A stretch of 64,000 nt of DNA from Uloborus plumipes (taxonomy: Eukaryota; Arthropoda; Arachnida; Araneae; Uloboridae), in contig JAXGGA010001604.1 in the NCBI GenBank assembly GCA_038373865.1, positions 82,307-146,306 on the forward strand. The letters run 5' to 3'. This document shows, piece by piece, positions 56,092 through 64,000 of the stretch. Every line of letters begins with the position of its first letter. Positions within the stretch are counted from its first letter, which is position 1. The position numbers were made by a program, and so were the translations under genes. Below the pieces are notes generated by a model that saw only the letters and a list, made by a program, of their open reading frames with translations, was not told the DNA's origin and searched no databases.

Positions 56092-56170
56092 CACACCGAG
56101 AATGAAAAAGGGACACACACATCTTTAATGGTACTCCAATTTACAAAGTGCCCTTTTCCTTCTCGGTGTG
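56092..56170. repeat. Inverted repeat with 20-bp arms
   Basis: CACACCGAGAATGAAAAAGG and CCCTTTTCCTTCTCGGTGTG surround a 37-nt loop. Could be a very small foldback element; no flanking duplication was found. Confidence 0.6.
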
Positions 56171-56767
56171 CGATATTCGCACACATAAAAATCGTGAGAA
56201 AACTAGTTATGATTAACTTGGGGATGGTTAGAGATCGGATAATTCTGTTGTGCATATGTTAGCTGAAATTTGAATGATTTTTTTTTCACGAATACTTACT
56301 TACTTTACTTCGTACAAGGACGTACAAAATTACATTCAGTACTTTAACCCAAATGACAAGTTTTTTTAATCAGATATTTCCTCGCAACCTCGATATTGTT
56401 AATTGGTGGATAAACTCTGTATAACTAATTAAAAAGAGCACATTTTTATTGTCTGGAAAACTAAAAATATAGCAGAATCAAAATGTTTGTATAACTTATA
56501 TTGCCCGCTGGGTAAATTGATAAACCAGTGCCGCTCCATTTTTTTTCGAAGTTTTTCAGTATATCTTTTCCATTTTTGAACGAATGCCTTCAAGACGCTG
56601 CACATTTTTCAATTTTCCCCTAGAAATATCTTAAGTCAAATCGGAATTTTTTTTCCAGAATGAAGAAATGTTGCTGAAACTCTGTTAGCGAAGAAAAAAA
56701 AAAGATTGACATTTTTAAGACAAAACATGTTTGGACTCGGTATTTGGGAACTTCATTGGCAACTTTT

Positions 56768-56826
56768 ATATTTCTTATGGTATAACTTTCTTAAACTTAT
56801 TAAGAAAATTATATCATAAGAAATAT
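56768..56826. repeat. Near-perfect 27-bp hairpin with 5-nt loop
   Basis: ATATTTCTTATGGTATAACT and the following TTCTTAA pair with TTAAGAAAATTATATCATAA and GAAATAT, with one mismatch and one G-U pair. Likely a minute palindromic MITE remnant. A microRNA precursor is less likely because the loop is short and the stem all AT. Confidence 0.6.
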
Positions 56827-56950
56827 CAACTAAAACTAATTGTTTTCCTACAAATTGCTTTATTCAAATCTACACAGCAAAAAATAAATGTTGTGAAAAC
56901 TGTAACTGTATATACGAGCTAAGTTGTGTCGTGTAAATAAGTTTCGGTGA

Positions 56951-57022
56951 GCCTCGGTAGCGCAGTCGGCAGCGAGTCAGTCTCATAATCCTGTTCTCGA
57001 ATGAGCAATCTGAAGGTCGTGA
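56951..57022 (+). pseudogene. tRNA-Met-like pseudogene with 20-nt insertion
   Basis: GCCTCGGTAGCGCAGTCGGC, AGCGAGTCAGTCTCATAATC is the 5' half of an elongator tRNA-Met with anticodon CAT. It is followed by 20 extra bases (56991-57010, CTGTTCTCGAATGAGCAATC), then TGAAGGTCGTGA, where the anticodon stem and T-arm should continue. The T-loop and acceptor 3' strand are lost before the SINE at 57035. The insertion is 3' of the anticodon but not exactly at the usual intron position. Confidence 0.7.
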
Positions 57023-57034
57023 TAAGTTTCGAAC

Positions 57035-57216
57035 GGGGAGTCATGGTGGTCTAGAAGTAGAGTATTCTCCTTGAAAGAAAGTGGTCGCGGGTTCGAGTCC
57101 CGCCTTACACGTGGATGTTATTTAATCCTCTCTATGCCGTAAATCTGTCCTGTGTTTGTCAGGAGGCAAAGCGCATAGTACGCAGTCCCCATGTATGTTG
57201 AAGCTGATGGCTTTTG
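57035..57216 (+). mobile_element. tRNA-derived SINE, copy 2
   Basis: Head GGTGGTCTAGAAGTAGAGTA and CGGGTTCGAGTCCCGCC, body GCCGTAAATCTGTCCTGTGT and GCGCATAGTACGCAGTCC; it matches 7788-7970 along its length and ends in AAGCTGATGGCTTTT followed by an A run. Confidence 0.85.
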
Positions 57217-57344
57217 AAAAAAAAAATCAAATGAAGAATGCAGTTGAGTGTAAATGAATGTTTTTTGTTGCAGTAAACATTATGTGTGCGCTTATTTTTT
57301 TCACAGAATTAAGAAGTTTATTTCAGCTACGATTAAAAGCACTC

Positions 57345-57500
57345 GGGGTCTCAGTGGCCGAGCGGTCTAAGGCGTGTAGCCGATAACTCTGAGACGGTGG
57401 GTTCGACTCCCACCATCGCTCCGGATGTACTTTCCTTCCTTTGAGATGAAACTCTTTCATACATTGTCTGTACAAGATATATGTAATAAAAATCATGTAT
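57345..57500 (+). mobile_element. tRNA-Leu/Ser-like SINE head
   Basis: AGTGGCCGAGCGGTCTAAGG (A-box) and GGTGGGTTCGACTCCCACC (perfect T-arm) are both present. The acceptor strands GGTCTCA and ATCGCTCC do not pair, so it is not a working tRNA. The unrelated tail GGATGTACTTTCCTTCC follows. Only one copy is seen here. Confidence 0.6.
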
Positions 57501-57783
57501 AATGGAGGCAAGACACTAGATTGTAGTCCTCATCAAAAGAACCTGGGCATATAGCCTCAAATGAACGAAAAGCACTCGCCGGAACGTAAAAAGGACAGAA
57601 TAAGGTAGGACTGTTTTGATTTTATCATTACACTATAGAAATTCTGAAGTAGTATTTTACAATACACTATCACCCTTTTTCCCTTATGTTTGTATGATTT
57701 GTAAAATTTTAATTAATTAAAAATTTCTTCTCTAAATATAGTCTCTAAATATAACACAAAAAGAGATCTTTTGCGTGAAAAGT
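57501..57783. other. No gene or recognised repeat
   Basis: AT-rich, nothing recognised. Confidence 0.4.
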
Positions 57784-58041
57784 TTAGTTTTTTATCTTAA
57801 GGTTTCTATCACCACATTTCAAAAATTCTTCGCCCAAAATAGTAATTAGTAGCAAAACAATGTCTAGTTTATTTTTAAAGTTACCGTGCTTGGATTCAGT
57901 AAAGTTAGACACGAAAGTCTTGAACAGTTTAACAAAATAAAAATCATATGGAGTAACTTTCGGATTTTTACTTTCTTTAAGTAATTTAGACATGCAAGGT
58001 GTGCTTTCTTCCACAAAATTAATGACTATTTCATGAAAATT
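57784..58041 (-). CDS. Open frame with weak BESS-like motif, possible 3' exon
   Basis: A minus-strand frame of about 85 codons ends in a stop at 57784. It has no ATG near its start, so it would have to be the last exon of a gene (a weak AG at about 58032) or a remnant. The segment YDFYFVKLFKTFVSNF then KLDIVLLLITIL has the hydrophobic spacing of a BESS motif (D..F..SL.P....L......K....I..LL). That match is weak and from recall only. Codon use is AT-rich like the surroundings. Confidence 0.22.
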   Translation of the reverse strand, partial: NFHEIVINFVEESTPCMSKLLKESKNPKVTPYDFYFVKLFKTFVSNFTESKHGNFKNKLDIVLLLITILGEEFLKCGDRNLKIKN

Positions 58042-58607
58042 TTACAAAAGCGAATTTGTGTTTGTTGTCTGTTCTTCTTTTTTGTTGTACATTTTGAGAA
58101 AGTTATGAGCACAAAAAGAAAAGGAAAAAATGTTTCAACTACGAAAATTTTTTGAAACGAAAGTAAATAAATAAAAAAAGTTTCTCTTTAAATAGGATCA
58201 TTAGCAAGATTTATACAAAGGGGGCATCAAAGGAAACTCAGGTCAAGCGGAAAAAATTGAAAACAGCTTAATGAGTTATTAGTGCAATTAAAAGTAGCTT
58301 CTGAGTTAATAATGGGCAGGGTGAGGTCTTTATTTCATCCAGTGAATACACGATCGATATTGCAGATTGGGATGTAGAAGGTAAAATGCAAATGTACAAT
58401 GATTGTCTTTTGGTTGATTATATTGGGCATCAAGCGAAATTAAGCAGCGGAAGGTAAGGGCAAATGAGCTATTAGGTTAGCAAATGAAGGAAGGATCTCT
58501 TTAGCTTTAATATTACTTTCGAGTTGATTAAAAAATACGAACCGTATAACAACCCCCCCTCCCCCCATAAACGAAAATTCTTGTTGTTGTTGTTACTGCA
58601 CCACTCG

Positions 58608-58672
58608 GGTACTGTCCGTCCGTGAAAACCGCGCCTTGCACGCGCGAACAGTTCCCCTTGAAAAAGGGTTGA
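58608..58672 (+). repeat. Dispersed GC-rich repeat, relative of 49785-49862
   Basis: GTACTGTCCGTCCGTGAAAA, CCGCGCC, GCGCGAACAGTTCC.CTT, AAAAGGGTTG; the complement of 49785-49862 with substitutions. A (TTG)n tract precedes it at 58583-58597. Confidence 0.5.
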
Positions 58673-58855
58673 TGGTTTGTGGGTGATAACTTTCCGAAGT
58701 TTTCAATTTAAAACTTGCATTTGCTATATCCTTTTGACATATTCAATTGAACTATGTGTTTGAAATTAGCATCGTTCCACGTTGTTTGATGCGGTTCAAA
58801 ATGCTTCTTATTCTTCTTTCCTTTATTGTTATCTTACCTATCACCCCTATTTTAG

Positions 58856-58953
58856 TAAGATCAGAGAAGACCTGTCGCATACGTAAATACGTGGGAGGTT
58901 TTACTAAAAAAGATCAGGCAGTAGTGTGGCCAGATTGTTTTGAAAACGAAAAA
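58856..58953 (+). CDS. Candidate internal coding exon, 98 bp, unknown protein
   Basis: A long pyrimidine tract (CTTATTCTTCTTTCCTTTAT, then CTATCACCCCTATTTTAG) ends in AG at 58855. Two bases and 32 open codons follow (RSEKTCRIRKYVGG, FTKKDQAVVWPDCFENEK), then AAA/GTAAAT at 58953. Composition is more balanced than the flanks. The same frame can instead be read from an ATG at 58801 with a hydrophobic signal-like start (MLLILLSFIVILPITPIL), giving a small two-cysteine secreted peptide. The excellent acceptor makes the exon reading more likely. No family recognised. Confidence 0.35.
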
Positions 58954-59022
58954 GTAAATACACATAGTGCTCACAGCAATACCAGCGAGGGGCAGCATTG
59001 GCCAATATATCATTTCTTTTAA

Positions 59023-59890
59023 AATCTCGAATATACTAAAAAAGATAAGAGTAGTGCAATGTAAATCCAAGCAGTTTAAAGTTGCTCTAAAAGACAGAGA
59101 GTTTTGAACTTCGGAAATGTCATTTGCAAAACCTTAGTAAATTCAATTTAACTATTGAATCTACTATTTTACTCAAACAGTTTGTAAACAAATTAAGCAT
59201 TTTTTTATGCCTTCGAAAATTTCTATTATGCATATGTCTCGTAATTGTTAATGTATTTAAATATCAGGTGACATTATGCATGAGCATTTCATTTTGAATA
59301 TTTTTTTCCCTTCAAACAAATAGAATAAAACTCCGCATGCTTAATATTTGCTGGGAAAACCAACAATAACAAAATAGTTTAATGTACCACATGCATTGTT
59401 TAGTAGAACTAATTGACTGAGAATTAGCATGCACAAATACAGCATAATACAGGTAAAACAGCAAACGAAATGAAATATTTGTTCATCGTAATCCGAAAAG
59501 CAAATAAATACTATCATTTTACTTAAAGTTTTGCTTTTGGAAAACATTTTCGTTAAAACAAACGTAATTGCAAGTGCTTTTTCTCAAATGGACCCCATTA
59601 GTGTGGTTAAATATATCTTTTATGCAAATAAAAGCTTCTGTTTGCGGAAAACTAATATGCTAGGAACTTTCTAATAACTAGCAATGTGTTTCAAGTTAAA
59701 CACAAGACATTTTCCAAAATGTTTTCAAATAGATATGATGTTAGCAATGTAAATTCTTTAATTTTTTGTCGTGTGAGCAATTAGAAGAGGTCATTAATTA
59801 TTAAATATGTGAGTAAATAGACAATAGAGCCTTTATTTACCTATTGATTTTTCTTCAAAGCCTATGCAAGAATTTTATTGCTTGAAAATG
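59023..59890. other. No gene or recognised repeat
   Basis: AT-rich. No frame with recognisable content. Confidence 0.4.
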
Positions 59891-60083
59891 CAGTCGATCC
59901 TGCTTAATGGAATATTTATTTTGCCACGAAAAAATATTCTTATAAGCGGGATACTGAATTATCCGGGAACAAAATAATGCATTATAATGGTTTGGTACAT
60001 TGAAAATTATATTGCATTATAATACATTGAAATATTAAGCGGGATATTCTTTTAACCGATATTCTAATAAGCGGGATCAACTG
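59891..60083. mobile_element. pogo-like MITE, 193 bp
   Basis: CAGTCGATCCTGCTTAATGG at the left and TAATAAGCGGGATCAACTG at the right, followed by TA. The interior repeats AAGCGGGATA-type words. No coding. Confidence 0.7.
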
Positions 60084-60239
60084 TAGTATTCTCAAAATAC
60101 CTCGTAGTCAGTCAAAAAGATATTAATTTATTCTATTTCTTTGGAATCATATTTAAGTGACTAAAACTACTCTGTAATTTAACCAGCAAATTTTAATTAT
60201 TGTGAAAGAGAGAGTTATTTTTGGGCTATTCTCTGTAAA

Positions 60240-60750
60240 CTCGTCATTTTCCATACGTAATCTGTCCGGGCATGCTATTTCGAAATGTTCGTATAATTAT
60301 ACTACTGCTCAGGAAATTAATCTATTTTGGTTCGAAAGAGGGAAAATCGAAATTTGTGTTTTTCTGATAAATCATGATGGGGGTAAGTCCCCTGCCAGGG
60401 CAGGGGACTGTGCTAGAGGACTGTGTTTTTGCACTTCGTTGAGTAATATCTGCAAAATAATTGGCACGTAATTAGTTACGAAACTTAATTATTTACGAAA
60501 CTATAAATTTAGGTGCGAATCGTGGACATGATAACTAACATGTTTCATAATTAAATTAATTAACATTAATGAAATCACTTCCCAGAGGACTGTTTTCGCA
60601 ACGACCACGATGCATACTTTCATCACAAATGTGGCTCTCAAACTAAACAAAGTGACGTTCCAACACCGTTCTCAGAAACTACGGAAAATTCAGTGATTAC
60701 TTTAAACTTCATGCCAAAAACATTTGCAAGAGTAAAAGATTTTTTCTATT
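60240..60750 (+). repeat. Dispersed repeat, copy 2, longer
   Basis: Homologue of 51100-51400 with about 280 bp of extra sequence (60359-60640) between the two shared blocks; it is ended by the element starting at 60751. Confidence 0.6.
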
Positions 60751-61175
60751 GCGGGTCATTCCATCGTGACTAACGTAACATTCAGAGCTGATTTTATAAC
60801 TCATTTTACCTGTAACTTAAAGGGATAAAAAATAATTTTTAGTTATGCTGGTGGATTTGCAATGTACATGGTATCTATGTATCATTTCTGCTAAGAATTT
60901 AAAACAAAATTACTGACAGTAGATATTTTTTCAACCAAAATAGCAGCGTGACTTACGTAACATTTTTGCAACCCCGAAAATGAATGCTCATGCTGTGAGG
61001 CAAAAATTTCTCAAAGTTAAGCAAGTGTTAAAAATTGAATGATATATTTGAAAAATATGTAAAGTTGGCTTTTGAAAACATAAAACACATTTATTAAATC
61101 TTAATTTTTTTTAGTCTTAAGTGTCACTTTTACTCAAGATGGAGTGTGACTAACGTAACGTGACTAACGTAACCA
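60751..61175. mobile_element. Element with iterated GTGACTAACGTAAC phrase (E3)
   Basis: Starts GCGGGTCATTCCATCGTGAC after TATT. The phrase GTGACTAACGTAAC occurs at 60766, 60948 (one change) and twice in tandem at 61145-61173. The start resembles those of E1 and E2 (GGGT then C or G, ATT). A matching right terminus was not found, so the boundary is uncertain. Confidence 0.55.
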
Positions 61176-61238
61176 CCGAATAACAAGCAGAAAACACACA
61201 CAACAAACTATTTATTAAGGCTAATCTCAGTGATAATT

Positions 61239-61526
61239 AGGGTAGACAGACCAGTGAATGACCACTTAAGCAAAATTTCATTTTTAAAAAATCGTAGTAA
61301 TTTTAAATACTGTAATATTTTGTTCGTGATAGTTTGAATAGTTTTATTGATCTATGTAAATACGTAAAAAAAAAATGATGGAACTTGAAAGGTACCGCTT
61401 CCGGTTTTTTGGGGTGTTCGAAGGAAAAATGGCGCAAAGACCCAGTGAATGACCACCTCTGACCCAGTGAATGACCACTAATTTGACCAGTGAATGACCA
61501 CTAATTTGACCAGTGAATGACCACCT
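61239..61526. mobile_element. Element with iterated CCAGTGAATGACCAC phrase (E4)
   Basis: AGGGTAGACAGACCAGTGAATGACCAC starts it. The phrase recurs four more times at 61441-61526, spaced 17-25 bp. There are no clear inverted ends and no coding. A TTTATTTA tract lies beyond at 61650-61668. Confidence 0.5.
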
Positions 61527-61964
61527 TAAATTTTGAGTTAGAATACTTGAATTTGGTTTTAGATATTTTCACTTTTGTATGTTTTTATATGGCATGTAGT
61601 GATCCATTACTTTTAGTGTTTATTTATGTATTACATTTCGGGTTTATTTATTTATTTATTTGTTTATTCGAACTTTCTTTTACATCGTAAAGGTAGTATC
61701 GTAATCGCGGAAAAACTTCCCCTCAATTTTCGATCTAAAATGTATTTTTAATCACGCATTAATGAATGCTGAGTAGTTTTTTCGGCCTATTTGCACATGC
61801 ATTTCTACCTACGAACGTATGGACAACAGAAAAATACATGACGGCTTTCTACGTATGTAGGTATGTATTCATGATTTATGTATGTATCTCGCATAACTCA
61901 AAAACTGTGTGGCGTAGAAGATTGAAATTTCGCATGTGAACTTTAAGTGGGGTCTAGTTATGCG
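61527..61964. other. No gene seen
   Basis: AT-rich; ACGTATGTAGGTATGTATTC-type text at 61850 is a short degenerate tetranucleotide run. Confidence 0.4.
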
Positions 61965-62255
61965 CCTAACCTTTTGGTTACATTCAAATGTTCCCAAGGG
62001 GCTCTTTTACCCCTGTTTGGGGTAAATATGTTAATTTCAATGCAGGATTAAGGGATGTGGTAATTTATAATAGCAACATCATGCTGATAGATGGCTTTAC
62101 TTCTGATCGCCAATTTTTCGTCGCCAACTTGGCGACATATCGCCATGTTGGCGACAAAATTGGCAAAAAATGACTTTTTTTTTCGAATTTGTTTTTAATT
62201 TGGCGCTTTCGGCGATATTGAGTGAAGTATTCACTGAATAATGTTAAAATTGTGG
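61965..62255 (+). repeat. TGGCGA-rich repeat, inverted copy of 19306-19560
   Basis: CATTCAAATGTTCCCAAGGG, GGGGTAAATA, then CGCCAACTTGGCGACATATC and GCCATGTTGGCG, then GTATTCACTGAATAATG. Same order as 19560-19306 read in reverse. Confidence 0.6.
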
Positions 62256-63041
62256 ATATTTAAAATATGAATACTGCAAAACAGCTCTTGCATTAGTCTG
62301 AGACAAAGTGGGGGTTGTAACTGTTTGAAGTGTTTACTTTATCACTCTGTGGCACTATTATATTGTATGTTTGTTCTTCACACACATTCCATGCAGTTTT
62401 ATGCAATTTTAGATCACAGACGCTAATAAAATTACATCAATTTTCTTTACATTTGAAAGAACTACTCTCCATGTTAACGATTTCTTTATATGTGCTGGAA
62501 AATGTCTAAAATACTACGCACGAAAGTTATTTGACCTCGTGACCCTGTCATCAAAATATTTTTTTGTAAAAACTGAGTGTATGTATGTATCAATCTATGT
62601 TTTTCTTACTTCTCCCGAAAGCCAGTGAACTGAACATCGAACCAGGTATCGAAAGTTTCGTAATTTTAAGTTCATATGTTTGCTTACTTTACATAATTGT
62701 CCGAATTTATTAAGCAGAGCTGTTCATTAAAATGTAAATTCTTAAGTACATCTGCGAGGGCAAGAGCAAATTCGAATGGAAGAAACAAATGGAGAATTTG
62801 GCACAGTGCTAAATTCTCCCTCTGGTTCTTCTCTTCCACAACCAAGCTTCCTCTAATTCTCAACCCCTCTCTTTGTCAAAAATTTTCAACACAAAAGTAG
62901 CTTGTAGACGGGAATGTCAAGCACGGAAAGCGAATAGCTTAGGTAGTTTTTTGACACTCGGTCCGAGGGAAAACATCAATCTCAAAAAAGGCTCTTAGCG
63001 AGCCTCTTCTAATATAAAATGCATCGGTTCAAGAGGCCACC
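62256..63041. other. No gene seen; possible 5' flank of the 63042 candidate
   Basis: Non-repetitive AT-rich sequence. TCTTCTAATATAAAATGCAT at 63006-63025 could be a Helitron 5' end, in which case what follows is not a host exon. Confidence 0.35.
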
Positions 63042-63188
63042 ATGCTGACCACCGTGAAGCCCCCGAAATACATTGTTGAGAATGAAATTGTTCTAGTCGT
63101 GTGCTTCACTGAAAACCCGAAGTACGCCGCCGAAGGCGGCGTGCATCAACCTGCTGCAGGCGGATTGCACGAGCCACCTTGGTGGCAG
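63042..63188 (+). CDS. Candidate first coding exon, 49 codons, or GC-rich Helitron text
   Basis: GAGGCCACC precedes the ATG (a strong start context), with an in-frame stop at 63015. The frame reads MLTTVKPPKYIVENEIVLVV, CFTENPKYAAEGG, then VHQPAAGGLHEPPWWQ and meets CAG/GTAAAG at 63188. It is the most GC-rich stretch for kilobases. Against this, the upstream TCTTCTAATATAAAATG resembles a Helitron 5' end, and ACGCCGCCGAAGGCGGCGT inside is a perfect hairpin of the kind seen in Helitron sequence near 3180. No family recognised. Confidence 0.3.
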
Positions 63189-63624
63189 GTAAAGTTTAAA
63201 AATCTGCCGAAATGTTTTTGAAAATATTCCAAATTTAGCGAGTTTCAGTGTAAAACGACAAAAATCTTTTACGTGATTTGTAGATAGTCGTCATGGACAT
63301 GCAAACGGTTAAAATGGGTGATCAATTTCTCGACAAGTCTTTAAATTTAAATCTTTTTTAAAAAACTTCGCCAGACTTTATAAAATTATATCTCGACATT
63401 GGGATGACGAGGGCAAATAAATCCCCCCCCCCCAAAGATGTCTTGCTAACTATTTAAACTTTTTGCATTATTACACTATTCGCATGATATTAACTGTTAT
63501 ACCTGATGCCAGCTTTTGGATAGATATAACTTTCTTTCAGAGACTGTTGGCTAAAACTTTTTTTTATATTTCTTCGTTTCCTTTTCCAGTGCTTGCCTTG
63601 TGAGAGAAAAGGATTCTGCATATA
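63189..63624. other. No gene or recognised repeat
   Basis: AT-rich, with a C tract at 63424-63433. If the exon at 63042 is real this is its intron. Confidence 0.4.
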
Positions 63625-64000
63625 CAGAGTGTCCCAGAATTGCGCATACAAATTTGGAGGGGAGGTAGAGAATGTCATGAGGAGCCATAATTACATAGGA
63701 AAGCATGGACGGAAACGCACCCCCCTATCGAGATAATGAGACACAAAGACAGTTAGGACGCAACACAGAATATTGTGTAAAACGCTTTATTACGCACACA
63801 AAAAAATAGTAAATGGTATAAGAACATCACAGGATGTGTTCGAAGTTGCGGCCATTCTCTTATATGCACGCATGATTACTATGCTACGCGACATGGATTG
63901 GCGGACATTTTCAAAAATGCCGGGCATTTCAAGGATCCTAGCCATGTCCGCCAATCCATGTCGCGTAGATGTCATGCGTGCATACAAGAGAATGGCCGCA
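63625..64000 (-). mobile_element. Palindromic DNA transposon, cut by window end
   Basis: TATA (63621-63624) then CAGAGTGTCCCAGAATTGCG, similar to the MITE-P650 start. Inverted arms 63847-63908 and 63944-64000 surround a 35-nt loop; the right arm runs out of the window. Minus-strand text (IFENVRQSMSRSIVIMRAYK, then a Cys/Asn-rich end and a stop, with AATAAAG downstream) resembles the C-terminus of a transposase read into its own 3' end. Predicted to close with the complementary terminus a few hundred bases beyond the window. Confidence 0.6.

Larger units (their letters stand above)
55337..56950. other. No gene seen; two hairpins
   Basis: Contains the inverted repeats described at 56092-56170 and 56768-56826. 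Degenerate plus-strand text at 55600-55830 (INCWNCLETK, VQWWPIYNIL) may be an old coding remnant but could not be identified. Confidence 0.4.

Noticed and set aside
57345..57425. Functional tRNA-Leu gene
   Set aside because: D-arm and T-arm are good, but the acceptor strands do not pair and a SINE-like tail follows.

Overview
The window is nuclear DNA of an animal, most likely an arthropod and possibly a chelicerate such as a spider. It is AT-rich and has no operons, no dense reading frames and no intact conserved gene. Instead it carries the mixture typical of large arthropod genomes: Helitrons, Tc1, mariner, pogo, piggyBac and hAT remnants, many MITEs, tRNA-derived SINEs and Penelope-like fragments. 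The species call is inference from repeat content only. Most open frames of 60-150 codons are chance frames, simple repeats or decayed transposase.

Layout. 1-5914 is a nest of Helitrons that includes a long inverted repeat (about 1-1111 against 3761-5790), a 1.1 kb TATA-flanked element, and a Penelope-like foldback element with a 13-bp target duplication and a GIY-YIG fragment. 7.8 kb has a tRNA-derived SINE. 9.6-11.5 kb is a small Helitron split by a 1.43 kb Tc1 element. 13.5-15.7 kb is a pogo-like tandem array plus copies of the TA-flanked MITE that dominates the window (MITE-ACT, about 13 copies). 16.4-17.6 kb is a palindromic element with hammerhead-ribozyme arms, split by a hAT MITE with a perfect 8-bp duplication. 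19.0-20.7 kb is another Helitron. 25.0-25.6 kb is a piggyBac remnant. 27.7-28.3 and 48.9-49.6 kb are two 650-bp fully palindromic MITEs. 33.4-35.2 kb is a hAT element containing a deleted mariner. 36.0-37.9 kb is a deleted pogo element that still encodes a transposase C-terminus and a PHD-type finger. 38.3 and 52.3 kb are piggyBac MITEs; the second lies inside a 2.0 kb piggyBac, which itself lies inside a Helitron (51.9-54.3 kb). 42.2-42.6 kb is a second Penelope-like foldback. 46.1-46.5 kb is a second hammerhead palindrome. 47.8-48.9 and 60.8-61.5 kb are further elements built around an iterated phrase. 55-57.5 kb has three SINE or tRNA-like units and a disrupted tRNA-Met. The last 375 bp enter another palindromic transposon.

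Host genes. Only short exon candidates are visible: 29329-29411 (minus), 58856-58953 (plus) and 63042-63188 (plus). None could be assigned to a family. If real, the window is intronic or intergenic sequence around genes with long introns.

The most interesting signal is the pair of head-to-head elements at 16.4-17.6 and 46.1-46.5 kb. Their arms fold into type I hammerhead ribozymes with a two-base-pair stem III, as known from Penelope-like elements and animal retrozymes. One copy (17475-17520) is complete and canonical, one is near-canonical, and two are degraded. Second is a set of otherwise different transposons that each repeat a private 13-16 nt phrase through their body.
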